Positions 45,002 to 54,566 are shown, counted from the first letter of the stretch. The stretch is 64,000 bases of DNA from Methylobacter sp. (GCA_030679035.1 JAUXTH010000142.1:1-64000), one strand, 5' to 3'. Made by a program: numbers and translations. Notes: generated by a model not told the origin, from the sequence alone.

Positions 45002-45037
45002 ACAATAAGAACAATAAGAACAATAAGAACAATAAGG
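45002..45037. repeat. 9-bp tandem repeat, four copies
   Basis: The unit acaataaga is repeated four times head to tail (last copy ends in g). It lies downstream of the ExeA-like gene and is a candidate for slippage-driven length variation. Confidence 0.9.
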
Positions 45038-45044
45038 CTTATAG

Positions 45045-45076
45045 GGCGCAATAGCGGCTTTATCGCGTATTGCGCC
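45045..45076. terminator. Hairpin downstream of the ExeA-like gene
   Basis: Inverted arms ggcgcaata (45,045-45,053) and tattgcgcc (45,068-45,076), nine perfect pairs, 20 bases past the stop of the minus-strand gene. There is no clear T-run, so it may be a processing or repeat element rather than an intrinsic terminator. Confidence 0.5.
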
Positions 45077-45096
45077 GTGATAAACGCTACTGCGTC

Positions 45097-46290
45097 CTAC
45101 GGATTGCGCTTTACAGCGTTGAATAAATCCATGAGACCGCCCGGAAATCCTGTGGAGTCGGCCCGATGGTAAAAGAATAAAACGCTTAACGTAAGTGCGA
45201 CTATTGATAATACCAGTAACGTAACAGGCACTTTTAAACCTTTTTGATCTACTGGGGACAATTCGGCCACACCCATCCTTATTGCGGAAATGTCAGGAAC
45301 TTCGTTTACCGTCTCCGTCTCCCTGCTGCTCTGTTCTGCTTTCCCGGTAATAGACGGTGCGGGTTGTTCTGCCGTTTCCGGAACAGGTTTATCTGCTGTT
45401 AGCTGCGATTCCTGACTTTTTAATTCTATTTCTCTTTCTCTAGTATTTAGCAAACAAATGTAATGAAAGACGTCTGTTCTTAATCCCATTCTCTGCGTTG
45501 CTTCATAGATATCCCGCGCGTCAACGACTGATTTTTCCCGTTCAAAAGCAACGTTGAATGACCTGTCACACAATGAGTTGATCGTACGCGGCGTCCCACC
45601 GGTACTAAATGCGACGGAGAGCGCCTCCCACCCTGTATCTGAAATGAGGGCGGGGGTACCACCGGCCACCTGAATGCGATGCGAGACATATTCGAGCACT
45701 GTATCGACATTCATCTTTCCCAGAATTTCGAGTGTAGCGATTCGCTGTTTAAAGGGTTCCATCTCAGGTCTGTTTATCGTTTCCATCAATTCTTCCTGAC
45801 CGAGGAGCAGCAACTGGATGAGTTTAATTGATCCTTCTTCAAGATTGTTCAGCAAACGGATGCCGTTGATAACATCGTCTGATATCAGATGTGACTCATC
45901 CATGATGATCAGACACTTCTTCCCTTCAGAATTGATCTTTAACAGGGCATTTCTGATGTCCCTCAAAACAAAGGTCTTCTCAGTCGATGACGGCTGTAAT
46001 CCGAGTTCCTGGGCGATAAACAGATAGAGGTTAGTGCTGTTTGCCGGCGGCTCACCCATCCATATTAATTTGATGTTTTCAGGAAAATCGAATTTTATCA
46101 TCTGGCTGAGGGTCGTCTTGCCGGAACCGATCGGCCCGATTACAACGATTAATCCCCGGCCGCTATGTAAAGACCCGGATATCTGTTTACGTATAAGGGC
46201 ATGATCCCCATAGTCATAAAAAAACAGTGGATCCGGTACATTCTCGAATGGGAGTAAATTAAGGTTAAAGTGCTCTGTGTACATATTCAT
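45097..46290 (-). CDS. ExeA/GspA-like AAA ATPase with C-terminal membrane anchor
   Basis: 397 residues. The N-terminal FNLNLLPFENVPDPLFFY signature and Walker A GPIGSGKTT (52-60), Walker B LIIMDESH (127-134) and the sensor-like LLLLGQEEL identify the ExeA/GspA family of AAA ATPases, which in type II secretion and related systems help pass large assemblies through peptidoglycan. A linker rich in Glu, Pro and Thr (~285-345) leads to one transmembrane helix (~350-371). The usual ExeA C-terminal peptidoglycan-binding domain is missing; that role may be taken by the OmpA-like partner upstream, with which it is translationally coupled (TAATG). Confidence 0.85.
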   Translation of the reverse strand: MNMYTEHFNLNLLPFENVPDPLFFYDYGDHALIRKQISGSLHSGRGLIVVIGPIGSGKTTLSQMIKFDFPENIKLIWMGEPPANSTNLYLFIAQELGLQPSSTEKTFVLRDIRNALLKINSEGKKCLIIMDESHLISDDVINGIRLLNNLEEGSIKLIQLLLLGQEELMETINRPEMEPFKQRIATLEILGKMNVDTVLEYVSHRIQVAGGTPALISDTGWEALSVAFSTGGTPRTINSLCDRSFNVAFEREKSVVDARDIYEATQRMGLRTDVFHYICLLNTREREIELKSQESQLTADKPVPETAEQPAPSITGKAEQSSRETETVNEVPDISAIRMGVAELSPVDQKGLKVPVTLLVLSIVALTLSVLFFYHRADSTGFPGGLMDLFNAVKRNP

Positions 46291-46940
46291 TAATTCTTTC
46301 CTTCTTTAGGCATAAGCCTTACCTCGACCCTGCGGTTTTTTGCTCGGCCCTCTTCTGTGTCGTTCGATTCTATCGGGCGGGCGTCACCATAACCGATTAC
46401 TGATATCCGGTCGGACGATACACCATGAGAAACCAATATATCCGCGATGGCTCTTGCCCTGCGTAATGAAAGATCCATATTGTCAACGTCTAGCTTACCG
46501 GTCGGTATATTGTCGGTATGACCTTCTATAATGACGCGACTGTCTTGAGATGCTGATATTTCCCCGACAAAGTTCTCAATCGTAGGTAAAGCAACGTCAT
46601 TTAAGGCGATCTTGCCGGGACGAAACGTCCCGCCGCCAAAGACCGCCAGGGTCCGCGGCTTGTTTTCGGTATCTGTGGTTTTGATGCTTTCAAGGACTTG
46701 TTCTTTTGTTTTTAGTTGGTCCTCAAGCTGGGCAATTTTCCCCTGTAGGTCTGCAACAATGGCCCTGTTGGCATCCTGATCTTCCGTCAATTTCTTTATG
46801 ACGTTGTTTGATTCAGACGTTACGTCTTCTCGGTTGTCCTGATAAGAAGTTTTCTGATCCGGAAGTCCCAGTGCCTTAACCGTGATAATGGCTGATAAAG
46901 TAAAAAATATAATAGACAGTCCAATAATAATGAAACGCAT
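46290..46940 (-). CDS. OmpA-family peptidoglycan-binding protein, membrane-anchored
   Basis: 216 residues. One N-terminal hydrophobic helix (~3-24) serves as anchor or uncleaved signal. A coiled coil (~45-90) follows, then an OmpA C-terminal-like domain (~100-212) with VIIEGHTDN, LSLRRARAIADIL, ISVIGYGDARPI and NRRVEVRL. The Asp of HTDN and the Arg of NRRVEV are the residues that hold the diaminopimelate of peptidoglycan. The gene is coupled to the ExeA-like ATPase; together they look like a split ATPase/cell-wall-binding module spanning inner membrane and periplasm. Confidence 0.88.
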   Translation of the reverse strand: MRFIIIGLSIIFFTLSAIITVKALGLPDQKTSYQDNREDVTSESNNVIKKLTEDQDANRAIVADLQGKIAQLEDQLKTKEQVLESIKTTDTENKPRTLAVFGGGTFRPGKIALNDVALPTIENFVGEISASQDSRVIIEGHTDNIPTGKLDVDNMDLSLRRARAIADILVSHGVSSDRISVIGYGDARPIESNDTEEGRAKNRRVEVRLMPKEGKN

Positions 46941-47615
46941 AATAAAGTACTCGATTTAAGATGAGGCTGAGACGCAATGTATAACTGCATGCCGATTAAG
47001 TTCTGTGACTCCTTTATTTTTCTATACCAAGCACAATAAATACCTGCAAAATCTAATAGTGGAAAAGACGCGCAATCCATAAATGGTTTCCGGCTCCGCC
47101 GAAACACCTCTTTACGATCGCCGACAGACGCCTTTCTGATTTACGTCAGTTCGACGACGCCCTTAATTAAACGATATAAGACCTGAGTCGATAAAACAAT
47201 CAGTGCTAACACCTAATCCTATGGGATTGGATATTTAGCGAGAGGAATACTGAAGACTTATGGATGTCTCTAACAACTTTCCCTGTGCTGAAAGGCACAT
47301 TATTATCACACCTGCGCTGGATGAGCCGTTGACCCTGGAACAATGGTTGACCCAGCATGCCCCTACCCGGCGGTAAAATTACTATTAACCCGCAAGGACT
47401 GCGACTGCCTGATCACCAAGACATCATCTGAATTGATTGCAGCCCCCCGCCTCACACTCGTTGTCGCCACACCTGTATTTGTAAGTAGTTGTACGGGTTT
47501 ATCATGGCTATCAAGCAAGAGATACTGTATTCTGAGTTTTTCAGGTCTTCATAATGGGCGATTGACGTAAAAATCAACTGGGCTGCCAAAAGCCCCCATA
47601 ACAGGAGCAACGCCT
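46941..47615. other. Intergenic region with possible gene remnant
   Basis: 675 bases between divergent genes. The only coding-like part is 47,260-47,432, read as a possible frameshifted remnant (separate entry). The left part should contain the promoter of the OmpA/ExeA pair. I could not place promoter boxes. Confidence 0.5.
47260..47432 (+). pseudogene. Possible frameshifted small gene
   Basis: An ORF from ATG 47,260 reads MDVSNNFPCAERHIIITPAL and continues LTLEQWLTQHAPTRR to a stop at 47,376. Shifting one frame at about 47,365 continues as GGKITINPQGLRLPDHQDII to a stop. The joined text reads like a single small protein of about 55 residues, so one base change may have broken it. The family is not recognised. 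Confidence 0.25.
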
Positions 47616-49082
47616 TTGTCTCTCCAGTCACGGTTTTTTGCCTTGCTCGACAAGCCTTATAGCTCGCCGCATTATCTGGTGAGCTGGGTTTTCTTGCGCG
47701 GTTTGGCCGCCATCTATTTTGCCGCTTTTGCCTCGATGGCGGTGCAAATAGAGGGCTTGATCGGCGAGAACGGCATACTCCCGATCCCGTCCAAATTGAC
47801 GGAAATAGCGCGGCTTTTTCCTTATAGCAAATACATCGAGTTCCCTACCCTCTTCTGGATTGATGCCTCGGATCAGACGCTGGTGTCGGTCTGTTATGCG
47901 GGCATGGCGGCGGCTGTTTTATTGCTGGCGAATATGTTTGCCAGAATGGCTTTGGTGCTCTGCTACGCGCTGTATTTGTCGATTTCTGTAGCCGGGCAGG
48001 ACTTTACCGCGTTCCAATGGGATGCGTTTTTGCTTGAGGCGGGGTTTCTGGGGATATTTTTGACCTGGGGCTCGGAACTGATCGTTTTCTTATACCGTTG
48101 GTTAATCGCCCGCTTCATGTTTATGGGCGGCGTGGTCAAGCTGGCCAGTAGCGATCCTTCCTGGTCTAACCTGACTGCACTCAGCCATCATTACCAGACC
48201 CAGCCCTTGCCGTCGCCGCTTGCTTATTACGCCTATTACCTGCCGCAATGGTTTAATGAGTTTTGCGTTGCGGCGGTATTGGTCATCGAACTTGTTGTGC
48301 CGTTTTTTGTGTTCCTGCCCCGGCGCTTTCGCCTGTTTGCCGCTTGGAGTTTTATCGTTCTGCAAGGCAGCATTATCCTTACCGGCAGTTACAATTTTTT
48401 TAACGTGCTGACGATTTTGTTGTGCCTGTTTTTATTTGACGACGAGGATGTTGAGAAAAGGCTGCCGACGCGGCTTATCTCAGCTATTCGGCAAAAACAA
48501 TCCACCCCTGGCGCTATTGCCAATACCGCCGCCAAGTTCTGGGTGGGCCTGGTGCTTTTGATCTGTGCGACACATATCTGGATTTACCATGCCAAGCACG
48601 CGCCTGTTGCGCCGTTGAATTACTTGGTGCAACTGACATCGACATTTTCGCTGGTCAACGATTACGGCCCTTTTGCGATCATGACCACCGAGCGCCCTGA
48701 GATTATTGCCGAGGGTTCAAATGACGGCAAGAACTGGCAGGCCTATCACTTCAAATACAAGCCGGTCAACCTTGACCAACCTCTAAAATGGAATATTCCC
48801 CATCAACCGAGGCTGGACTGGCAAATGTGGTTCGCGGCCATGGAAAAACCGGCAGCGGATTCATGGTTCCCCAAGTTTATGGCTAAGCTGAAGGAAGGAT
48901 CGCCGCAAGTGCTGTCATTGCTGGCGGACAACCCTTTCCCGGAAAAACCGCCGGTTTATCTGCGCGCTCTGTTATACCGCTATTCTTATACCACCCGCGA
49001 GCAACGCGCAGCCACCGGGCAAATCTGGCAGCGTGAATATCTGCGGGTATATTGGCCGCCGCCGGAAAGTCGGTGTTGCTGA
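47616..49082 (+). CDS. Lipase maturation factor-like membrane protein
   Basis: 488 residues starting at TTG 47,616, with AGGAG at 47,602 as a rather distant ribosome site. Several transmembrane helices fill ~20-300. Signatures of the LMF1-like family are visible: FQWDAFLLEAGFLGIFL, FMGGVVKLASSDPSW, ALSHHYQTQPLPSPLAYY, then a soluble C-terminal part with MTTERPEIIAEGSNDG and HQPRLDWQMWFAA. In animals LMF1 helps lipases fold in the ER; the bacterial role is unknown and may concern folding or export of secreted enzymes. It stands alone, and its gene converges with the glycosyltransferase gene. Confidence 0.85.
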   Translation: MSLQSRFFALLDKPYSSPHYLVSWVFLRGLAAIYFAAFASMAVQIEGLIGENGILPIPSKLTEIARLFPYSKYIEFPTLFWIDASDQTLVSVCYAGMAAAVLLLANMFARMALVLCYALYLSISVAGQDFTAFQWDAFLLEAGFLGIFLTWGSELIVFLYRWLIARFMFMGGVVKLASSDPSWSNLTALSHHYQTQPLPSPLAYYAYYLPQWFNEFCVAAVLVIELVVPFFVFLPRRFRLFAAWSFIVLQGSIILTGSYNFFNVLTILLCLFLFDDEDVEKRLPTRLISAIRQKQSTPGAIANTAAKFWVGLVLLICATHIWIYHAKHAPVAPLNYLVQLTSTFSLVNDYGPFAIMTTERPEIIAEGSNDGKNWQAYHFKYKPVNLDQPLKWNIPHQPRLDWQMWFAAMEKPAADSWFPKFMAKLKEGSPQVLSLLADNPFPEKPPVYLRALLYRYSYTTREQRAATGQIWQREYLRVYWPPPESRCC

Positions 49083-49158
49083 TGGACTCAACGCATTAAG
49101 CAATCGACACATTTTGCGAAAAAGTCGACCCGCTGCCATTGAGTCAAGCACATTGACA

Positions 49159-49244
49159 CCGTAGGAGCGGACCGCGCCCGCGACATTTGGGCAGCATTTG
49201 CAGAGCTTTAGCGGCTTCATCGCGGGCATGGCCCGCTCCTACGG
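49159..49244. repeat. REP-like palindromic element between convergent genes
   Basis: Arms ccgtaggagcgg (from 49,159) and the inverted ccgctcctacgg (to 49,244), with internal pairs cccgcga / tcgcggg. This is the GTAGGAGCGG type common in Pseudomonas and other gammaproteobacteria. It lies between the ends of two convergent genes and may also stop transcription from both. Confidence 0.75.
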
Positions 49245-49247
49245 CGC

Positions 49248-50516
49248 TTAACTTAATGGCAGCGCCCCAAATTGCGCTTCCACCAATTGAATCGCCCTCG
49301 CTACTCCATCGTTGCCTTGCATCGCTAGACTTGCCTGTTTAGCATTGTCTCGCATAGTCTTTGAATCCAGCACAGCTCGTATGCCCTCAGCCAAAGCGGC
49401 CGCAGTCACTTTTTTAGCAGGCAAAGGCTTACCCGCCAAACCCAGCATTTGCAATTGCCGGGCCCAAAATAACTGCTCATCCATAAACGGCACCACCACG
49501 GATGGACAGCCTGATCGGGTCGCGGCATGGGTAGTGCCTGCACCGCCGTGATGAACGATCGCCGCGCATTGCTTGAACAGAGGTTGATGCGGATGCCTGC
49601 CGATGAAATAGACCTGATCCGTCTGGCTGGCCGCAGGATAGCCCGTTGAGCTGGTCTGGATTATGGCCCGGCAACCGGCCAAAGCCACCGCTTCCAAAAA
49701 CAGCTCCATACTCCAGTCAGGCACCGCCTGTTGCAAGCTGCCGAAAGTCATGTACACCGGCGCTACGCCACAATCCAGAAATTCGGCCAGCGGGCCTGGA
49801 ATCGTCCAGTGCCGAGCATCTTCAGTTAAATTCAGAAAACCGCAAACCTGGTGATGCGCTTGCCAATGCTCGCTTGAGCGGCAAAACAGCGGGTCGGCCG
49901 CGATCAAATCGAGTTGCTGCGAGGTCAGCAGTTCAGTCAACGCATGGTCTGGCGGCGTCTGCCCGGCTTGCAGCCATAATCGACTCAACGGTTTTTTCAA
50001 TACCCAATTGAACACGGCATCCACTAACTTCCAGCTCAATTGATTGATGTGACGACCCAAATCAGGAAAACTAAAAGGAGGATTGACAGGATCGGGTATC
50101 GCAACAGGGCAAAAGGTCACGCTGAAAAACGGCTTTTGCTGTTGCAGCGCAGCCAGTTTTAGCGGATAGAGAAAGTGATGGCCGATCAGGTAATCGTTAT
50201 CGGCGGTTAATTGAAAAGCTGCCTGATACACGGCCTGCTCGTAAGGGAAAAACGCCTCATCAAGCAAGGCCCGAAGCCATTGCAGGGTATTCATCCTGAA
50301 CGAGCGCTGGGCAAAATCCTGCATATCGAAATCAACATGCTCCGGCACTTGCCGGTAGCCTATTCCCAGCTGCTCGCAGATGCCTTGATAGCTGTGGTTA
50401 TCGATGCTGCTCACCACCAGCGTCACAGAGTGTCCCGCTTTTTGCAGGCCATCGGCCAACGCCAGCATCGGACGAATGTCGCCGTTGGAACCCCAGGTTT
50501 GTATGCCGATTTTCAT
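49248..50516 (-). CDS. GT1-family glycosyltransferase (MGT/UGT type)
   Basis: 422 residues from ATG 50,516. The longer frame upstream adds 17 residues with no family match, while MKIGIQTWGSNGDIRPML is the typical N terminus of this family. The donor-binding site HHGGAGTTHAATRSGCPSVV (about 310 onward) with PFMDEQLFWARQL marks GT-B fold glycosyltransferases that move sugars from UDP- or TDP-sugars to lipids, sterols, carotenoids or polyketides. No neighbouring biosynthesis gene shows the acceptor. Confidence 0.88.
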   Translation of the reverse strand: MKIGIQTWGSNGDIRPMLALADGLQKAGHSVTLVVSSIDNHSYQGICEQLGIGYRQVPEHVDFDMQDFAQRSFRMNTLQWLRALLDEAFFPYEQAVYQAAFQLTADNDYLIGHHFLYPLKLAALQQQKPFFSVTFCPVAIPDPVNPPFSFPDLGRHINQLSWKLVDAVFNWVLKKPLSRLWLQAGQTPPDHALTELLTSQQLDLIAADPLFCRSSEHWQAHHQVCGFLNLTEDARHWTIPGPLAEFLDCGVAPVYMTFGSLQQAVPDWSMELFLEAVALAGCRAIIQTSSTGYPAASQTDQVYFIGRHPHQPLFKQCAAIVHHGGAGTTHAATRSGCPSVVVPFMDEQLFWARQLQMLGLAGKPLPAKKVTAAALAEGIRAVLDSKTMRDNAKQASLAMQGNDGVARAIQLVEAQFGALPLS

Positions 50517-50681
50517 CAGGTGATTAGAGTATGGTGTGGTTGATAAAGTGAAGACAGTGCAAATCAAAGACGTGCCAGAATACCAAGAACCATCAATAAC
50601 GCAATGGCGGGGGCTTCGAACTTTTGTTCCCCTCCACTTGCAGTGTTATAGTCAGAAAAAATTCACGGGACATTATCAATC

Positions 50682-51188
50682 ATGATCGGATTTATTCTTT
50701 GCAGTATGTCGCTGGCGGTTCTGGTACAGAATCATAACGATTTCCTAAAGCTACTTGCCACGCCCGTGGCTTTGGGTATCGGCCTGACGATCATGGCGGC
50801 CAGCCTGCTGGCCGGGTATTTGAAAAAAGTCCCCACCGTTATCTGGCACGACGGCTTTGCGACCAGCTGCCTGTTGGTCTGGTACGCCTACTGGGAGCCG
50901 CAGTTCAGTAGCGATGCGCCGATGTTCTTTTTCTTCCCGTTGTATTACGCGCTTTTTACCTCGATCGTGACGCTAACTCTGATCAACAAAAGCGAATATT
51001 TCGATCTGGAATCTATCGTACACCTGCGTTATCTGGAAAAAAACACCCGCTTCAACATCGGTGTGCTTGTGGGGTTTGTGCTGGTTAGCCTGCTGGTCAC
51101 CCGCCATTACACGCTTTACCCGATAGCGATGACTTTGTTTATCATCCGGCATACGATGATCGCCTGCCTTGAAATTATCGACAGCTGA
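50682..51188 (+). CDS. Integral membrane protein of unknown function
   Basis: 168 residues with about five hydrophobic helices (~1-17, ~25-45, ~56-70, ~80-100, ~127-150). Aromatic stretch FFFFPLYYALF lies in the fourth. No family recognised. No strong ribosome site precedes the ATG. It stands between the glycosyltransferase (divergent) and putA (same direction, about 140 bases apart), with no functional clue. Confidence 0.75.
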   Translation: MIGFILCSMSLAVLVQNHNDFLKLLATPVALGIGLTIMAASLLAGYLKKVPTVIWHDGFATSCLLVWYAYWEPQFSSDAPMFFFFPLYYALFTSIVTLTLINKSEYFDLESIVHLRYLEKNTRFNIGVLVGFVLVSLLVTRHYTLYPIAMTLFIIRHTMIACLEIIDS

Positions 51189-51330
51189 ATAACATCGCCC
51201 TGCAAAACGATTGACTTGCGTCCCTGCTATGGAACAATGAAACCAATTGATCGGTATTTTTTTGATCCAATTTCCGGTTTCAAAGGTTACCCGCCAAGAG
51301 ACTGGAAATTCTTGCCCATGGGTTACCGCT

Positions 51331-54300
51331 ATGACTCAAAAATATTTAGCCGAATTACGAAAAGCCGTTAACCAGGCTTATCTGGCCGAGGAAAAATACC
51401 TCGTCATTGAATTATCAGCGGCATTAGACAATTACGATCCGATAGCGATAGGCGATTGCGCCAGAACCCTGGTTACCGCAGTCAGGGAAAATAAATACCG
51501 GCAAACCCCGATTGAAGCGTTCCTTGAGGAGTATCAGCTTGATTCCCAAGAGGGCGTTGTTTTAATGGGGATAGCCGAAGCCTTGCTGCGTATTCCCGAC
51601 AGCCGCACGCAAGACCTGTTTTTGCAGGAAAAGCTCACCGGCGCAGACTGGCAAAGTCATTTACAGCATAGCGATTCCCCGCTGGTCAATTTAGCCACCA
51701 AAGCGCTGTTATTTGCCGGGGACTTTGAAGCACATCATGGGCATGCTGTCTTCGAACAATTGCTATCCAGGATGGGTGCACCGTTAATACGCACCGCAAT
51801 AAAGCAGGCCATGCAGCATCTCGCGTTGCAGTTTGTGTTTGCGGAGTCCATGCAGGAAGCCGTTCAGCGGAGCGGGCAGGATCCGGTGTTCCGCTATTCT
51901 TTCGACATGCTGGGTGAGGCGGCTATAACGCAGGCCGATTCCGAGCATTATTTCCAGGCATATCATTCGGCGATTAATACGCTGGCCGGGCACGCGGCCT
52001 CTGCCGATATTTACGCCAATCCGGGGATTTCGATCAAGTTATCGGCGCTATGCCCCCGTTACGAGCCGTTGCAGCATGTCCGTGCGGTCAAGGAATTAAC
52101 CTATAAACTGCTGGCGCTGGCACAGACAGCCCGCAGCGCCAATATTGCGCTCACTGTCGATGCGGAAGAATCCGAACGCCTGGACATGTCGCTGGATATT
52201 TTTGCCGCTGTTTTTAATCATCCCGATTTATACGGCTGGCCGGGACTCGGTTTGGCCGTGCAGGCCTATCAAAAAAGAGCGCTGCCGGTCATCCGCTGGC
52301 TGGCCGGAGTGGCCGAAAGCCAACAACGGAAGATTCCGTTGCGCTTGGTCAAAGGCGCTTACTGGGACAGCGAAATAAAACGGGCGCAGGAAAACGGCCT
52401 AGCCGATTACCCGGCGTTCACTCACAAGTCGGCGACCGACTTATCCTATCTGGCCTGTGCGCAGTTTATTCTGTCCAGACCGGATGCATTTTATCCCCAG
52501 TTCGCCAGCCATAACGCGCATACCGTCGCCGCTATCCATCAATTCGGCCAGCAGCATCCGGGCTACGAATTCCAGCGTTTACACGGCATGGGCGAGAGGC
52601 TTTACCGGGAAATCATCGAAGTGCAAAACTGGCGGATTCCGTGCCGCGTTTATGCGCCGGTCGGCGATTATCATCAGCTGTTGCCTTATCTGGTCAGGCG
52701 TTTGCTGGAAAACGGCGCAAATACCTCTTTCATCAATCAGATCAGCCATCCCGATATTAGCGTCGACGAACTGGTTAGCGATCCGGTGGCGGCAGCACAA
52801 ATATCGACCCATCAATCTCCAATCGTATTGCCCCGTGATTTATTCGGCGAGTGGCGGCTTAATTCCGCCGGGTTAAATTTGGCCGACCCCGAGCAACTGG
52901 AATCGGTGCAGCAAAATCTGGATGCGTTGGCGGACAAACACTGGACGGCAATGCCGTTAATAAACGGGTGTCCCTGCTCAGGTAGGGAGCGGCTTATTGT
53001 TAATCCTTACGATAACCGCTTGACGGTCGGCTCTGTGCTTTTCGCAGAACCGGCGGCTATTGCAGAGGCGTTGAGCGGAGCGTCCCAGGCATTTACCGAC
53101 TGGCGGCTTTGCCCCGTCGCAAAACGCGCCGGGTATTTGAAACAGGCGGCCGATCTTCTGGAATTACATCGTTTTGAGCTGGTTTCTTTGTGCAGTCGGG
53201 AAGGCGGACGCACAATTAAAGACGCGTTGGCGGAAGTCAGGGAGGCGGTCGATTTTTGCCGCTATTATGCCCAGTCCGCGCTGGACTTGTTCGGCGAACC
53301 AATCCAGCTGCCCGGCCCTACCGGCGAGGAAAACTTACTCTATCATTACGGCCGCGGCGTCTATGTCTGCATCAGTCCGTGGAATTTCCCGATCGCCATT
53401 TTTATCGGCCAGATAGCGGCGGCGCTGGCCGCCGGTAATACGGTTATCGCCAAACCGGCCAGTCAGACCGCATTAACCGCGATGCGCTGCATCCAGTTAC
53501 TGCATCAGGCCGGTATACCCGAATCGGTGTTGCAGTTTCTGCCAGTGGGCGGCAGCGTGTTTGGAGAGTATTTACTGCCCGATTCCAGAGTTGCCGGGGT
53601 TGTCTTTACCGGCTCCACCGCGACGGCGCAGTTCATTAACCTGCAATTAGCCCGGCATCATCAAGCTATTGTGCCGCTGATTGCCGAAACCGGCGGTCAG
53701 AATGTGCTGATTGCCGACAGCTCGGCATTGCTTGAACAACTGGTGCAGGATGCTATCGTCTCGGCTTTCAACAGCGCCGGTCAGCGTTGTTCGGCGTTAC
53801 GGGTTTTATTCGTGCAGGAGGAAATTGCCGATAAAACGATAGCCATGCTGATCGGCGCGATGCAGGAATTAACCATCGGCAACCCCGGCGTTTATCAAAC
53901 CGACATCGGCCCGATCATCGATCACGCCGCACTGTCTCCATTATCCGCACATCTGGCAGCCATGCAAAAACAGCGGCAGCTGCTTTATCAACTGCCGCTA
54001 CCTGACGGTTTGGAGCAGGGCAGTTTCTTCCCTCCCAGCCTGATAGAGCTGCGGTCGTTGTCGCAACTGACCCAGGAGGTGTTCGGGCCGGTATTGCACC
54101 TGATCCGTTACCGCGAATCGGAACTTGATCAGGTCATTGCAGCAGTCAATGCGACCGGATACGGCTTGACGCTGGGCATACACAGCAGGATCGATGCGGT
54201 CATCAATACTATCCGGCAGGGCGTAAAAGTCGGCAATATTTATGTCAACCGGAATATGATCGGCGCAGTGGTCGGAGTGCAACCATTCGGCGGCACGGGG

Positions 54301-54423
54301 CTGTCCGGCACCGGCCCGAAAGCAGGCGGCCCCGACTATTTGCGCCGTTTCGCCATCGAGCAGACGGTCACAACAAACACCGCGGCCATAGGCGGCAATG
54401 TCGGTTTGCTCGCCCAGGATTAG
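51331..54423 (+). CDS. putA: Bifunctional proline dehydrogenase / P5C dehydrogenase
   Basis: 1030 residues from ATG 51,331; an upstream TTG would add 28 residues with no family match. The N-terminal half is the FAD proline dehydrogenase barrel (LRLVKGAYWDSEIKRAQ, FASHNAHTVAAI), and the C-terminal half is the NAD aldehyde dehydrogenase (ISPWNFPIAIF, AETGGQNVLIA, catalytic Cys820 in GQRCSALR). Together they turn proline into glutamate via P5C, with channelling between the sites. The ribbon-helix-helix DNA-binding domain found at the N terminus of E. coli PutA is absent, so this is a minimal form without self-repression. A bidirectional-looking terminator follows at 54,471. Confidence 0.95.
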   Translation: MTQKYLAELRKAVNQAYLAEEKYLVIELSAALDNYDPIAIGDCARTLVTAVRENKYRQTPIEAFLEEYQLDSQEGVVLMGIAEALLRIPDSRTQDLFLQEKLTGADWQSHLQHSDSPLVNLATKALLFAGDFEAHHGHAVFEQLLSRMGAPLIRTAIKQAMQHLALQFVFAESMQEAVQRSGQDPVFRYSFDMLGEAAITQADSEHYFQAYHSAINTLAGHAASADIYANPGISIKLSALCPRYEPLQHVRAVKELTYKLLALAQTARSANIALTVDAEESERLDMSLDIFAAVFNHPDLYGWPGLGLAVQAYQKRALPVIRWLAGVAESQQRKIPLRLVKGAYWDSEIKRAQENGLADYPAFTHKSATDLSYLACAQFILSRPDAFYPQFASHNAHTVAAIHQFGQQHPGYEFQRLHGMGERLYREIIEVQNWRIPCRVYAPVGDYHQLLPYLVRRLLENGANTSFINQISHPDISVDELVSDPVAAAQISTHQSPIVLPRDLFGEWRLNSAGLNLADPEQLESVQQNLDALADKHWTAMPLINGCPCSGRERLIVNPYDNRLTVGSVLFAEPAAIAEALSGASQAFTDWRLCPVAKRAGYLKQAADLLELHRFELVSLCSREGGRTIKDALAEVREAVDFCRYYAQSALDLFGEPIQLPGPTGEENLLYHYGRGVYVCISPWNFPIAIFIGQIAAALAAGNTVIAKPASQTALTAMRCIQLLHQAGIPESVLQFLPVGGSVFGEYLLPDSRVAGVVFTGSTATAQFINLQLARHHQAIVPLIAETGGQNVLIADSSALLEQLVQDAIVSAFNSAGQRCSALRVLFVQEEIADKTIAMLIGAMQELTIGNPGVYQTDIGPIIDHAALSPLSAHLAAMQKQRQLLYQLPLPDGLEQGSFFPPSLIELRSLSQLTQEVFGPVLHLIRYRESELDQVIAAVNATGYGLTLGIHSRIDAVINTIRQGVKVGNIYVNRNMIGAVVGVQPFGGTGLSGTGPKAGGPDYLRRFAIEQTVTTNTAAIGGNVGLLAQD

Positions 54424-54464
54424 CTAGTTTCCAAGCTCAAACCAATGAAGGATTAAAAAACTTC

Positions 54465-54535
54465 GGACATAAAAAACCGACTCATTGGTCGGCTTTTTCG
54501 AGGGACTTCATAGTGCCCAGAGGCGGAATCAATCC
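54465..54535 (-). repeat. Degenerate duplicate of tRNA-Phe 3' end and terminator
   Basis: This 71-base stretch matches 55,909-55,980 in the same direction with about ten differences. It includes the terminator hairpin and the last ~25 bases of the tRNA (tgcccagaggcggaat against tgcccaggggcggaat). The two copies bound a 1.37-kb segment, as att sites bound an integrated element. No integrase gene remains between them. Confidence 0.85.
54471..54498. terminator. Intrinsic terminator after putA (part of tRNA 3'-end duplicate)
   Basis: Stem ccgac (54,477-54,481) with gtcgg (54,488-54,492), an A-run before and a T-run after, so it can work in both directions. It belongs to the duplicated tRNA-Phe 3' region. 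Confidence 0.8.
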
Positions 54536-54566
54536 AGATATGGAATATAAATTTTGGGCTTTCGAA

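Larger units (their letters stand above)
44570..45096. other. Intergenic region between kinase and ExeA-like gene
   Basis: 527 bases. It must contain the promoter of the kinase operon on the right side of 44,569. It also holds a 37-codon ORF (44,748-44,861), a 4 x 9-bp tandem repeat (45,002-45,037) and a hairpin (45,045-45,076). I see no other coding sequence I would support. Confidence 0.6.

Noticed and set aside
47343-47570. 75-codon plus-strand frame
   Set aside because: No ribosome site and no family resemblance; part overlaps the possible frameshifted remnant in another frame.
51247-51330. Extended putA start at TTG 51,247
   Set aside because: The extra 28 residues match nothing in PutA, while the family alignment begins at MTQKYLAEL (51,331).
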